From positions 429,222-493,221 of the forward strand of contig NZ_BEXF01000002.1 in NCBI RefSeq assembly GCF_002897295.1: a stretch of DNA of 64,000 nucleotides, written 5' to 3'. Shown here piece by piece: positions 38,155-46,834 of the stretch (its first letter is position 1; the number at the start of each line of letters is the position of its first letter). The notes below the pieces were generated by a model that had not been told where the DNA came from, did no database searches, and saw only the letters and a list, made by a program, of their open reading frames with translations. The position numbers were made by a program, and so were the translations under genes. The stretch is from Brevibacillus reuszeri. Lineage in GTDB: Bacteria > Bacillota > Bacilli > Brevibacillales > Brevibacillaceae.

Positions 38155-39054
38155 TTATCCACAAATAGCTTGTTTTGCCGGCAGCACCTCTACGCCTACA
38201 GGTGTCTCCCCTGCCAATTCTCCATCCGCATGGACAAATAACGGTCTTTCTGCCTTGATATAAACATGATGACCTGAGTAAAACTGCACGCCTGGATGAG
38301 TAGCATGTGTCCCACTAAAAATTTTGGGGAACGCGAGTAGCAATTGCAACCGACTGACATTATGTACGACACAGATTTTCATTTCCCCATCATCTGGTGA
38401 TGCACCCGGGCAGATGAGCATTCCTCCTCCGTAATTCGGAATGTTGGCAAGGGCAATCAGCCAGGCATTTTTAATAGAAAACTCCCGTTCATCGACTGTC
38501 AGCGTTACATGACAAGGCTTATAAACACAAAGAACGCGAATCACCGATAATAGATAAGCAAATTTCCCGATCCTGTACCGATTTAACCAGTTTTTATATC
38601 GGGACTCGTTTGTTGTTTTTGCCACCAATGCATCAAAGCCTGCCCCAATCGAATTGACGGCTACCCGGCCGTTTATCTTCAGCAAATCTATCCATCGCTC
38701 ATCTCGATCGATCATCACCCTATCCAAAGCCTCCAGCGGATCTTTTGGCACTCCATGTCCTCGTGCATAATCGTTTCCTGATCCAGCAGCCACATGACCG
38801 AAAATACACTTTTGGCCTGACTTTTGAATGCCATTGATCACTTCATGAACTGTACCGTCGCCACCTACTGCTATTAATTTTTTTACTCCCTCTTTTTGTA
38901 TCAGCTCAATTGCTAATTTTTGAGCTTCCCCCTCTCCTGATGTCTGCCTCATGAGAAAATGAGCTCTTTGCCCCCGTAGCGCCAGCTCTAGCTGCTCCCA
39001 AACTTTTTTTCCTTTTCCGTTCCCCGATACTGGATTGACGATAAAGCCCAACAT
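38155..39054 (-). CDS. diacylglycerol/lipid kinase family protein
   Basis: A 299-residue kinase of the DgkB/YegS family. NPVSGNGKGKKVW near 6-18, AVGGDGTVHEVINGI near 61 and GSGNDYARG near 89 are the nucleotide and Gly-rich motifs. It phosphorylates diacylglycerol or a related lipid with ATP. The start at ATG 39054 has GGGGAG upstream; an ATG 11 codons earlier has no ribosome binding site. A perfect DnaA box overlaps its stop codon (38155-38163). Confidence 0.8.
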   Translation of the reverse strand: MLGFIVNPVSGNGKGKKVWEQLELALRGQRAHFLMRQTSGEGEAQKLAIELIQKEGVKKLIAVGGDGTVHEVINGIQKSGQKCIFGHVAAGSGNDYARGHGVPKDPLEALDRVMIDRDERWIDLLKINGRVAVNSIGAGFDALVAKTTNESRYKNWLNRYRIGKFAYLLSVIRVLCVYKPCHVTLTVDEREFSIKNAWLIALANIPNYGGGMLICPGASPDDGEMKICVVHNVSRLQLLLAFPKIFSGTHATHPGVQFYSGHHVYIKAERPLFVHADGELAGETPVGVEVLPAKQAICG

Positions 39055-39254
39055 ACGTTTTTCCGCTCCCCGTTGCTGCTTTCCCATTTGTTTGCGTTTA
39101 TTATCGCATGTCTTACTCGATTTTTTTAGAACCAGCTACAAATAATCTTGCAAACGAATACGCAGAACTCTCTAAGACTTTTCGCCTGTTTTCTTGTTTC
39201 ATGATTTAAAATGTGGCGACACCATGTCTTTTGGGGGATATTTGCTGTCTATAC

Positions 39255-39285
39255 AAAAAAAATAGCCCTTCCTGTTTGAAAGAGC
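39255..39285 (-). terminator. terminator of the DUF554 gene
   Basis: GCTCTTTC / GAAGGGC stem with a six-base loop, then eight T on the minus strand. Confidence 0.65.
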
Positions 39286-39297
39286 ATTTGTGTTTCT

Positions 39298-40014
39298 TTA
39301 TGAAAATAGCTTCGAGAACCATTCCATAAATGGAACCCCGAGTGCAGCAATCAATAAAGCGGGCAGCATGTTTGCTACGTTTATTTTTTTGATTTCCAGG
39401 ACATTGATGCCAATTGCGATAATCATTAAGCCACCGACAGCCGTTAATTCTACTAGCATGGCGTTCAGCATCGTTTGGCTCACGATACCGGAAATCTGAG
39501 TGGACAGAAGCGCAATCAAGCCTTGATACACAAAAACCGGAATAGCCGAGAATAATACGCCGATTCCAAGCGTTGAAGTAAATATAATTGCGGAAAACCC
39601 GTCTATCAACGCTTTTGTATACAAAATATCATGATTATCACGCAATCCACTATCCATGGCACCCAATACACCCATAGCCCCAATGCAGTAAACTAAAGTG
39701 GTTGTTACAAATCCAGTTGCAATGCCGCCTTCTTTTCCTTTGCCAATCTTGCGCTCCAACCAGTGTCCGAGTCTGTTTAAGCCTTTCTCGATACCTATCA
39801 ACTCTCCGATAATGGAACCCAATACGATGCTGATAATAACTAGCAAAAAGTTGTCTGAGCCAAAGCTCATCTTGATGCCTAATACGATGACTGCCAAGCC
39901 AATTCCTTGCATAACTGTTTTCCGAATGGACTCAGGTATGCGGGTCAAAAGACATCCTAACAAGGAACCAACCACGATAGCCGCCGCATTGACCAGGGTC
40001 CCCAACAAAATCAC
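39298..40014 (-). CDS. DUF554 membrane protein
   Basis: A 238-residue inner-membrane protein with about seven hydrophobic segments and the DUF554 pattern (GTLVNAAAIVVGSLLGCLL, GIEKGLNRLG, YCIGAMGVLGAMDSGL). The family is found widely (YdfK, YqgA) and is of unknown function, possibly a transporter. GTG start with GGAGG eight bases upstream. It follows the aminotransferase by 23 bases. Confidence 0.82.
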   Translation of the reverse strand: MILLGTLVNAAAIVVGSLLGCLLTRIPESIRKTVMQGIGLAVIVLGIKMSFGSDNFLLVIISIVLGSIIGELIGIEKGLNRLGHWLERKIGKGKEGGIATGFVTTTLVYCIGAMGVLGAMDSGLRDNHDILYTKALIDGFSAIIFTSTLGIGVLFSAIPVFVYQGLIALLSTQISGIVSQTMLNAMLVELTAVGGLMIIAIGINVLEIKKINVANMLPALLIAALGVPFMEWFSKLFS

Positions 40015-40037
40015 GTTTGTTTCCTCCCACAGATGCC

Positions 40038-41192
40038 TTACGCAAACGCAGATGAAATTTCTTTTACTGCGTCAATAAGCGCCTCTACGTCTTTGTCTGA
40101 GTTAAAAATCCCGAAGCTGGCGCGAACTGCTCCTCGCTGCTTTGTACCTGCTGTTTGATGCCCAAGTGGTGTGCAGTGATAGCCGGATCTCGTTGCGATG
40201 CCGTACTGCTGATCAAGGATAAAAGACACCTCAGAAGCGTCCACTTCCCCTACATTAAACGCAACGACACCTACTCTTTCGGTCTCTATTCCTGGTCCAT
40301 ATACTTGTACTCCAGGAATCTCTTGCAGCTGAGCAATCGTCTGCTTTACTAAATCCCACTCGTGCTGACGAATGTTTTCCACACCTTTTTCCATGACAAA
40401 AGAAACGCCTGCCTGTAATCCAGCCAATCCGACCGTATTTACTGTTCCACTTTCATAGCGATCAGGTCTCGTTGTTGGTTGTTCGATCGCCTCAGACTGA
40501 CTGCCTGTTCCCCCATGAATCAGTGGTACCAGATCAATGTCATTATGAACGTACAAGCCACCTGTTCCTTGAGGTCCATACAAGCCTTTGTGCCCAGGAA
40601 AAGCAAGCATATCGATATGCATTTCCTCAACGTGAATCGGCAATACTCCAGCAGACTGAGAAGCATCTACCAGGAATGTAATTCCCCGCTCTTTTGCTAG
40701 CTTGCCCAGCTCAGCTACAGGAAGAATTACGCCGGTCAAATTGGAGGCATGACTCACAACGAGCAGACGTGTATTCGGCTGAATTGCCTTCGCAAAATCC
40801 TCTACATAAAAATGATGGTCATCCCTAGGTTCAATAAATGTAGCCTCTACTTGACTTGTTTTACGCATGAACTCAATAGGACGCCTCACAGAATTATGCT
40901 CCACTGATGAAGAAATGACGTGATCGCCAGGTTTCAAAAACCCTTTAATCGCCTGATTTAGCGCCTGCGTCGCATTTAGATAAAAAAAGAGGTTATTCGG
41001 GTTTTGAATCCCAAACAACCGCGATAACTGCACCCGTGTACGAAATACGGTTTTGCTTGCTTTCATCGCCAGCGTATGCCCGCCTCTGCCGGGATTTGCG
41101 GCATAATCTTCTATAGCCTCAGCCATCATGTCTTTTACAGCAGGCGGCTTCGGCCAGGTAGAAGCTGCGTTATCCAAATAAATGATCGCCAT
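40038..41192 (-). CDS. class V aminotransferase / cysteine desulfurase-like
   Basis: A 384-residue PLP enzyme. MAIIYLDNAASTWPKPPAV at the start, the PLP lysine in FPGHKG near 200 and the C-terminal cysteine loop SGYHCTPLGH near 345, where the cysteine would attack the substrate. This is the EF2568 subgroup, which is tied to selenium or sulfur mobilisation together with DUF3343 proteins. It has GGAGG upstream. It is the gene after parB, 15 bases downstream. Confidence 0.82.
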   Translation of the reverse strand: MAIIYLDNAASTWPKPPAVKDMMAEAIEDYAANPGRGGHTLAMKASKTVFRTRVQLSRLFGIQNPNNLFFYLNATQALNQAIKGFLKPGDHVISSSVEHNSVRRPIEFMRKTSQVEATFIEPRDDHHFYVEDFAKAIQPNTRLLVVSHASNLTGVILPVAELGKLAKERGITFLVDASQSAGVLPIHVEEMHIDMLAFPGHKGLYGPQGTGGLYVHNDIDLVPLIHGGTGSQSEAIEQPTTRPDRYESGTVNTVGLAGLQAGVSFVMEKGVENIRQHEWDLVKQTIAQLQEIPGVQVYGPGIETERVGVVAFNVGEVDASEVSFILDQQYGIATRSGYHCTPLGHQTAGTKQRGAVRASFGIFNSDKDVEALIDAVKEISSAFA

Positions 41193-41207
41193 GACTACCT
41201 CCTACGC

Positions 41208-42053
41208 TCACTTCTCCGCATTTAGTAAATCTACGATTCGTTGCAAATCTTCCTGTGAATAAAAGTCAATTTCGATTTTCCCGCGTTTCGATCCTTTTTT
41301 GATTTTAACCGAGGTTCCAAAACGACTACGCAGCCTTTCCTCTATTGCGATCAAAACAGGTTCGTTTTTTGCTGGCTTTTTCTTTTTTGTTTCACGTGAA
41401 ACACTCAATTGTTTCACCAGTTCTTCTAATTGTCTGACGCTCAGACCTTTATCAACAACATCCTTGGCGAGCTGCTGCTGTGCTTTTTCGTCCGTTACTG
41501 TAAGCAAAGCACGTGCATGACCCATAGACAAGTCAGCAGCGGAGACCATTTTGCGAATACCTTCTGGCAATTGCAACAAGCGCAGCATATTGGCGACATG
41601 CGGTCTACTCTTCCCGATCTTTTTCGCTAGCTGATCCTGAGTGTAATCGTGATGAGCAATCAGCTTCTCATATGCTTCTGCTTCTTCCAATGGATTGAGA
41701 TTTTCACGTTGCAAATTTTCGATGAGGGCTATTTCCATCAGCTGTTGATCCGTATACGCCTTCACTACTACCGGGACCTGCTTCAGTCCAGCCAGCTTTG
41801 CAGCGCGCAAACGTCTTTCACCCGCTACCAGTTCAAACCCCTTAATACTTTTCCGTACAATCAGAGGTTGGATAATCCCATGCTCCTTAATGGACCCTGC
41901 TAATTCATCAATGGCTGATTGTTCGAATTCCTTACGGGGCTGATACGGGTTGGGACGAATCTCACTCGTGGAAACTTCTTTTACTTGTTCCCCTTCTTCA
42001 ATGAGATTGGACGTAATAAGTGCATTCAGCCCTTTTCCCAAACCTCTACTCAT
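41208..42053 (-). CDS. parB: chromosome-partitioning protein ParB (Spo0J)
   Basis: A 281-residue CTP-dependent DNA clamp. The N-terminal CTPase domain shows GERRLRAAK near 78; the helix-turn-helix follows (about 130-170) and a C-terminal dimer domain ends the protein. It loads SMC at the origin and controls DnaA through Soj. It overlaps parA by four bases (ATGA) and carries a perfect parS site inside its own gene. Confidence 0.95.
   Translation of the reverse strand: MSRGLGKGLNALITSNLIEEGEQVKEVSTSEIRPNPYQPRKEFEQSAIDELAGSIKEHGIIQPLIVRKSIKGFELVAGERRLRAAKLAGLKQVPVVVKAYTDQQLMEIALIENLQRENLNPLEEAEAYEKLIAHHDYTQDQLAKKIGKSRPHVANMLRLLQLPEGIRKMVSAADLSMGHARALLTVTDEKAQQQLAKDVVDKGLSVRQLEELVKQLSVSRETKKKKPAKNEPVLIAIEERLRSRFGTSVKIKKGSKRGKIEIDFYSQEDLQRIVDLLNAEK
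41388..41403. promoter_or_regulatory. parS site (perfect)
   Basis: TGTTTCACGTGAAACA, identical to the Bacillus parS consensus and a perfect palindrome, inside parB. Confidence 0.95.
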
Positions 42054-42808
42054 ACCCCTACCACTTCCTTCGCCAAATCAGTATAGACTTCCGCACCTCT
42101 TGAGCGCGGATCGTACGTAATAATGGCTTGTCCGTGTGACGGTGCTTCACTCAAGCGAACATTCCGTGGAATAATCGTTTTGTATACTTTTTCCTGGAAG
42201 TACTTTTTCACTTCTTCAATGACCTGGATTCCCAGATTCGTACGTGCATCGAGCATTGTCAAAACGACGCCCTCGATCGCCAACTGTGAGTTGAGATGTT
42301 TTTGTACCAGACGAATCGTATTTAACAATTGGCTCAAACCTTCAAGCGCATAGTACTCACACTGAATAGGGATCAGCACCGAATCAGCCGCGGTCAGGGA
42401 ATTGACAGTCAAAATACCCAATGAAGGCGGGCAGTCAATAATGACGTAATCGTACTTGTCCTTTACAACCTCTAACGCCTTTTTCAAACGAACCTCGCGC
42501 GATATGGTAGGAACAAGCTCAATTTCTGCACCTGCCAATTGAATGGTGGCAGGAATGATCATCAGGCCTTCGATGTCTGTAGGCAGAGTGGCATCGACCG
42601 GGCTGATGTCGTTAATCAGTACGTCATAAATGCAGTACCGCACATCGGCTTTATTAACCCCGATCCCGCTGGTTGCGTTCCCTTGTGGATCAATATCGAC
42701 CAGCAGCACCTTTTTCCCCAATGCGGCCAAACAAGCACTTAGATTGACGGACGTAGTCGTCTTCCCAACGCCGCCTTTCTGGTTCGCAACCGCAATGATT
42801 TTACCCAA
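42050..42808 (-). CDS. parA: chromosome-partitioning ATPase ParA (Soj)
   Basis: A 252-residue deviant Walker ATPase with KGGVGKTTTSVNL at 10-22. The start is a TTG at 42808 with AGAGGTGGAG upstream, giving MGKIIAVANQKGG; a GTG three codons earlier is less likely. It works with ParB in origin separation and DnaA control. Confidence 0.95.
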   Translation of the reverse strand: MGKIIAVANQKGGVGKTTTSVNLSACLAALGKKVLLVDIDPQGNATSGIGVNKADVRYCIYDVLINDISPVDATLPTDIEGLMIIPATIQLAGAEIELVPTISREVRLKKALEVVKDKYDYVIIDCPPSLGILTVNSLTAADSVLIPIQCEYYALEGLSQLLNTIRLVQKHLNSQLAIEGVVLTMLDARTNLGIQVIEEVKKYFQEKVYKTIIPRNVRLSEAPSHGQAIITYDPRSRGAEVYTDLAKEVVGV

Positions 42809-42817
42809 CTTCTCCAC

Positions 42818-43396
42818 CTCTTTTTTTCATGTAAGAAAAGTAGAGATTGTTCAACTACCATCTCTCCTTTCCCTTATCACTCTCCAGAACACGCTGCTCA
42901 TTGCTTTGGCGAATTCTTTTCGAAAAATGACTGCAATTTCGTTTCTCGTCCACTACACATTCATACGTATAACTTCTTGCTTAGGAAACACATCTACCCG
43001 TTCCGTTCGGAGAAATCCTTCTGGCAGAAACGATTTCTCGTCTATTCGATCCTCTTTTTCGTGGATCTTTATTTAGAAAGCACCCGTGCTATCGCAAAAC
43101 AAAGAATTCTATCGTTATTTCCCATGTTACCAGATTTGACGCTTGCCCGTACGCTGTTTTTTTGATAAAGAGCCAATTTGTCCATTATTTTTGTACGAAC
43201 AGATGCCTTCGTCCCCTTTTTTACAGTCCTGCTTCACAATTTCGGTAACAAACTTTACCAGATGCGATTTCTTCCTTATATAATGCTGAAAAAAGTGCTG
43301 GGGAATCACTCGGGGCTCTTTTCTCCCTATCCGCTAAACCCTACAAATATGAAGGAAAATAGCCCGCTAACCAAGAGACTCCTGCATCATTTGACC
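42818..43396. other. intergenic region between noc and parA
   Basis: About 580 bases. No gene with a ribosome binding site and no recognisable repeat. It should hold the parA promoter, which I could not place with confidence. Confidence 0.5.
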
Positions 43397-43420
43397 AAAA
43401 AGAAAAGCGACCTTGTCGCT
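43397..43420 (-). terminator. terminator of noc
   Basis: AGCGAC / GTCGCT stem with a three-base loop, followed on the minus strand by TTTTCTTTTT. Confidence 0.75.
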
Positions 43421-43465
43421 AGTGTTCACCTTGTATGGGCCAGAACGCCTCGAATCACGTTCCTA

Positions 43466-44320
43466 TTATTTCCCCGCTTCTTTATTTTTCGGGATGCGAA
43501 TGGTGAACTGATAAAATTCATCATGATCCTCTTCATCAGTTTCAACAGTCAAACCAGTTTGGATAACCATATCAATGGATTGACGCACTGTATTGATCGC
43601 AATCCGTGCATCTCTGGAAAATGCTTTCCACCGCGGCTTTTGTTCCTTTTCTTTCTTCGGATTGTCTGCAACCTCCAAAAGCTGTTTGACACGAACCTCA
43701 GTCTGCTTGACGTTCCATTCCCGCTCGATGATCTCAATCAGAACCTTGATTTGCAGCTCGGCATCTTTAAGCGGAATCAGCGCTCTTGCATGGCGCTCCG
43801 TCACTTGTCGAGCTAACAAGGCATCTTGGATTTCCTGCGGCAAATGAAGCAATCGCAGCTTGTTGGCAATTGTCGATTGTCCTTTGCCCAATCGTTGTGC
43901 GAGGCTTTCTTGCGTCAAATTGTGCAGATCAATCAATTTTTGATAGGCAACTGCCTCTTCAATCGCTGTCAATCCTTCACGCTGCAAATTCTCAATCAAT
44001 GCGATAGAGGCTGTTTGCGCATCATTAAAGTCTTTGACAATCGCAGGAATTCGCTCCATGCCCAATTTTTTTGTTGCACGCAAACGCCGTTCCCCAGCGA
44101 TCAATTCGTATTGACCGTCGCGCATCCTTACAACGATCGGTTGAATCAATCCATGAGTCCGAATGGTTTGACACAACTCATCAATTTTCTCGTCATCAAA
44201 CACAGTTCGAGGCTGATACGGATTAGGAACAATCTCCTCTACTGGTATTTGCTTGATTTCTTCGTTGTCAGTTTTGTCGGTCAACCCGAAAATCCGAGAA
44301 AATGAATCTTTAACTGCCAT
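43466..44320 (-). CDS. noc: nucleoid occlusion protein Noc
   Basis: A 284-residue ParB paralogue. An N-terminal amphipathic start ([16 protein letters not shown]) that targets the membrane is typical of Noc. The CTP-binding fold with [11 protein letters not shown] and a helix-turn-helix with [17 protein letters not shown] follow. Start ATG 44320 has GGGGGA upstream. It keeps the division site off the nucleoid. It is downstream of rsmG and mgtC. Confidence 0.92.
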   Translation of the reverse strand: MAVKDSFSRIFGLTDKTDNEEIKQIPVEEIVPNPYQPRTVFDDEKIDELCQTIRTHGLIQPIVVRMRDGQYELIAGERRLRATKKLGMERIPAIVKDFNDAQTASIALIENLQREGLTAIEEAVAYQKLIDLHNLTQESLAQRLGKGQSTIANKLRLLHLPQEIQDALLARQVTERHARALIPLKDAELQIKVLIEIIEREWNVKQTEVRVKQLLEVADNPKKEKEQKPRWKAFSRDARIAINTVRQSIDMVIQTGLTVETDEEDHDEFYQFTIRIPKNKEAGK

Positions 44321-44393
44321 AGAAAATCCCCCACTTCTACCCGTTCCATCCATGCTAGTTCTAAGTACATATTGCTTCTTTCATGAAACGTAA

Positions 44394-45010
44394 GAAAACC
44401 TCTATCGAGGCATCCCCAAAGAGGAGCGACCGCATGTAGCGGAAAGTTATCATACGCTCCAGTTAAAAAACCGCTATCGTGGCCTACCCTGCTGCGAGCG
44501 CCGCATTTTATTGGAGAGTTTTTATGCGTTCCAGAAAGTTGTAGCAAATTGTTTTCATGCTGTGGAGCACTTGGTCTTTGTTACTTGTTTTTGAAAGCTT
44601 GGTTGGGTCATGCCCTTTGGCTGAGCACTGATGTATTTCTAAGAGGCCTTTACGAGTAACTCCTATACATACATATCGGTCAATTACCAAAAAGAAATAA
44701 CTAGCTCGTCCACTTCGATAGCTTCTAATACAAAAGCAGGTTGTCTTCCTCGCTTTTTGGTACCTCCACGAGGTTCCAGCATGACGAATCCAGGCATACC
44801 AAGCTCCTGACAATACTTCGTTTCGCGATTCCTAGTGCCATAAAGCAGCACAAAGCCACTTCTTTTCTTTTCCGTTTCGCCAAGCATTCCAAAACGAGCA
44901 CGTAAAAAAACCTCTATCGAGGCCTTCTCAAGGAGGGCGCCCGCGTTTTAGTGGAAGGCTATTTTGCGTTTCAAAAAGTTTAAGCAAGATTGCTTTCATA
45001 CGGCGAAGAA
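44394..45010. repeat. three degenerate repeats in the noc-mgtC interval
   Basis: Units at 44394-44464, 44465-44570 and 44903-45008 begin with an A-run and the palindrome CCTCTATCGAGG (middle copy CCGCTATCGTGG). The last two units also share about 100 bases, including GCGTT-CA-AAAGTT and TTTTCATG/TTTCATA. Similarity extends weakly for another 150 bases, with a CATATCGGTCAAT / CACATCGGTCCAT match. Confidence 0.55.
44508..44887 (-). pseudogene. probable decayed small gene of unknown family
   Basis: On the minus strand a frame starting MLGETEKKRSGFVLLYGTRN (44887) runs to 44684, and a second frame continues with LVIDRYVCIGVTRKGLLEI and ends KTICYNFLERIKTL at about 44508. Joined by one frameshift, they read as a single protein of about 125 residues. 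A related but more decayed copy seems to lie at 44903-45160. I do not recognise the family. It may be a remnant of a mobile gene. Confidence 0.35.
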
Positions 45011-45278
45011 CTTAAACTTTCTTACACGTAAAAAAAGAATGACCTACAACTCTTGTACTAGATTCATTTGTCTTTGTCGTATACACATCGGTCCATTGCT
45101 TTTTGGGCATTGCTTTCCTAGCCCTACTTACCTATCGCAGCACAGCTCCCCCTTGCCCATCCTGCAAAAAAGTAACTTTTTCTTTGACTAAAGTCTTAGT
45201 ATCCCTGATTCGATTCTTCTCAATTTCTGTATCTATATGTAATTCTTCAAGATTCGCCCAATTCCTGCTACTGAAAAA

Positions 45279-45294
45279 CGTTTCACGTGAAACA
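45279..45294. promoter_or_regulatory. parS site (15 of 16)
   Basis: CGTTTCACGTGAAACA, one mismatch from the parS consensus, directly after the stop codon of the mgtC-like gene. Confidence 0.88.
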
Positions 45295-45855
45295 TCAATC
45301 GTGATCATCATCACAAAAAACCCCGTGGCTCCGCCTTTTCTCCCGCTCTTCTTGCCCTATACTTTCATCAGTCGGATGTGAAATCTTGGTGACATGAAAA
45401 AGCCGCGGAAATAAACGATGAAAATCCAATGTCAGATAAGCAAAAAACGCAGCAACGATGGCCGTTATATACATACCCGCGCTAAACATTAATCCAATCG
45501 CTGAAGCCACCCACATTCCGGCTGCTGTCGTCAAGCCTTTGACTGATCCGTTGTATTTGATAATGGCTCCTGCCCCCAAAAAGCCCATTCCTGTAACAAC
45601 CTGAGCGGCAACCCTCCCCGGATCATGATTCATTCCACTAGAAGAAAAACCATAAATAGAAGCTAGTCCAAACAAGCAAGAACCAAAACAGACAAGACTG
45701 TACGTCCGAAATCCTGCCCCTCTTTGCCGACTCACATCCTTAATGAATCGTTCCCGTTCCCACCCCATGATTGCTCCAGCGAGAAATGCCAAAAACAAAC
45801 GCAGCAAAATCGTCGGCAGTTCCGGTGGGAAAAACAGAGCTAGCGCTGTTTCCAT
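45295..45855 (-). CDS. MgtC/SapB family membrane protein
   Basis: A 186-residue protein with four or five membrane segments and the MgtC signature (LAGAIMGWERE near 27, AGFRTYSLVCFGSCLF, GMGFLGAGAIIK). Family members help growth at low magnesium and, in pathogens, control ATP synthase. The short C terminus lacks the extra ACT-like domain. Confidence 0.85.
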   Translation of the reverse strand: METALALFFPPELPTILLRLFLAFLAGAIMGWERERFIKDVSRQRGAGFRTYSLVCFGSCLFGLASIYGFSSSGMNHDPGRVAAQVVTGMGFLGAGAIIKYNGSVKGLTTAAGMWVASAIGLMFSAGMYITAIVAAFFAYLTLDFHRLFPRLFHVTKISHPTDESIGQEEREKRRSHGVFCDDDHD

Positions 45856-46045
45856 GCTTGCATCATCCTCTCAGACAAGCATTTCCTTTGCAGAAGGTTA
45901 CTTACATGTCTATGCTGTCTCCCCAGTCTGCATGCAAGCTGACTACCATCCTGGCTTTGAAAAAGAGGTGCTCCAAAACGATCTATCGAGGACGACTTCT
46001 GGATAAACGTGTGTAAAATTTATTCATTCCGTAATCCAAAAGAAA

Positions 46046-46085
46046 AGATCGCAGCCCTTTTAATGACCAGGCTACGATCTTTCTC
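46046..46085 (-). terminator. terminator of rsmG
   Basis: AGATCGTAGCC / GGCTGCGATCT stem, then TTTTCTTTT on the minus strand, about 20 bases after rsmG. Confidence 0.8.
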
Positions 46086-46105
46086 ATTTCTGCCAGTGCC
46101 TCGAT

Positions 46106-46822
46106 TTACATAAGCGGCTTTTTGGCAGGGACCCCTGCTTTACGCGGATACCCCTTTGGCGTTGCTTCTATTTTTTCGATAACCACGATATTTCTTTCTC
46201 CAGCATCCTCTAACAGCTGGAAGGTCTCTACTTTCCGTGTCTTTCCACCGAGCGTCTTGATTGCCTTCTTTGCTTCATTCAATTCTGGTGTAATCTCTGC
46301 CCCTTTCAGAGCAACGAAATGACCACCTACTCTTGCAAAAGGTAGGCAAAACTCAGAAAGCAGATTCAGACGAGCAACCGCTCGAGCAACTACTAAATCA
46401 AAGCCTTCACGATACGCTGGCTCCTGTCCACGATCCTCCGCACGTCCATGAACGGGATGAACATTTTCGAGACCCAATTCATTTGCTACATGCGTGAGAA
46501 AGCTCATGCGCTTGTTTAAAGAATCGATGATCGTCATTTTCAAATGGGGAAAGCAAATTTTCAAAGGAATACTCGGAAACCCTGCTCCTCCACCGATATC
46601 CACCACTGTTTGCACTTTATCAAAAGGAAAGTAGAAAGCCGGGGTAATCGAATCGTAAAAATGCTTAATGTACACCTGGCCCTCTTCTGTTATTCCTGTC
46701 AAATTCATTTTTTCGTTCCATTCTACGAGTAAACGAAAAAAATGGTCAAACTGCTCTTTTTGGCGATCTGTTAGCGAAATGCCCTGAGCAGCAAGCTCCT
46801 GGGCAAATTGTTCTTTGGTCAT
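46106..46822 (-). CDS. rsmG: 16S rRNA (guanine527-N7)-methyltransferase RsmG (GidB)
   Basis: A 238-residue methyltransferase; VVDIGGGAGFPSIPLKI near 70 is the S-adenosylmethionine site. It methylates G527 of 16S rRNA; loss gives low-level streptomycin resistance. It is 13 bases after mnmG as usual. Confidence 0.95.
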   Translation of the reverse strand: MTKEQFAQELAAQGISLTDRQKEQFDHFFRLLVEWNEKMNLTGITEEGQVYIKHFYDSITPAFYFPFDKVQTVVDIGGGAGFPSIPLKICFPHLKMTIIDSLNKRMSFLTHVANELGLENVHPVHGRAEDRGQEPAYREGFDLVVARAVARLNLLSEFCLPFARVGGHFVALKGAEITPELNEAKKAIKTLGGKTRKVETFQLLEDAGERNIVVIEKIEATPKGYPRKAGVPAKKPLM

Positions 46823-46834
46823 GTGCTCTTCTCC

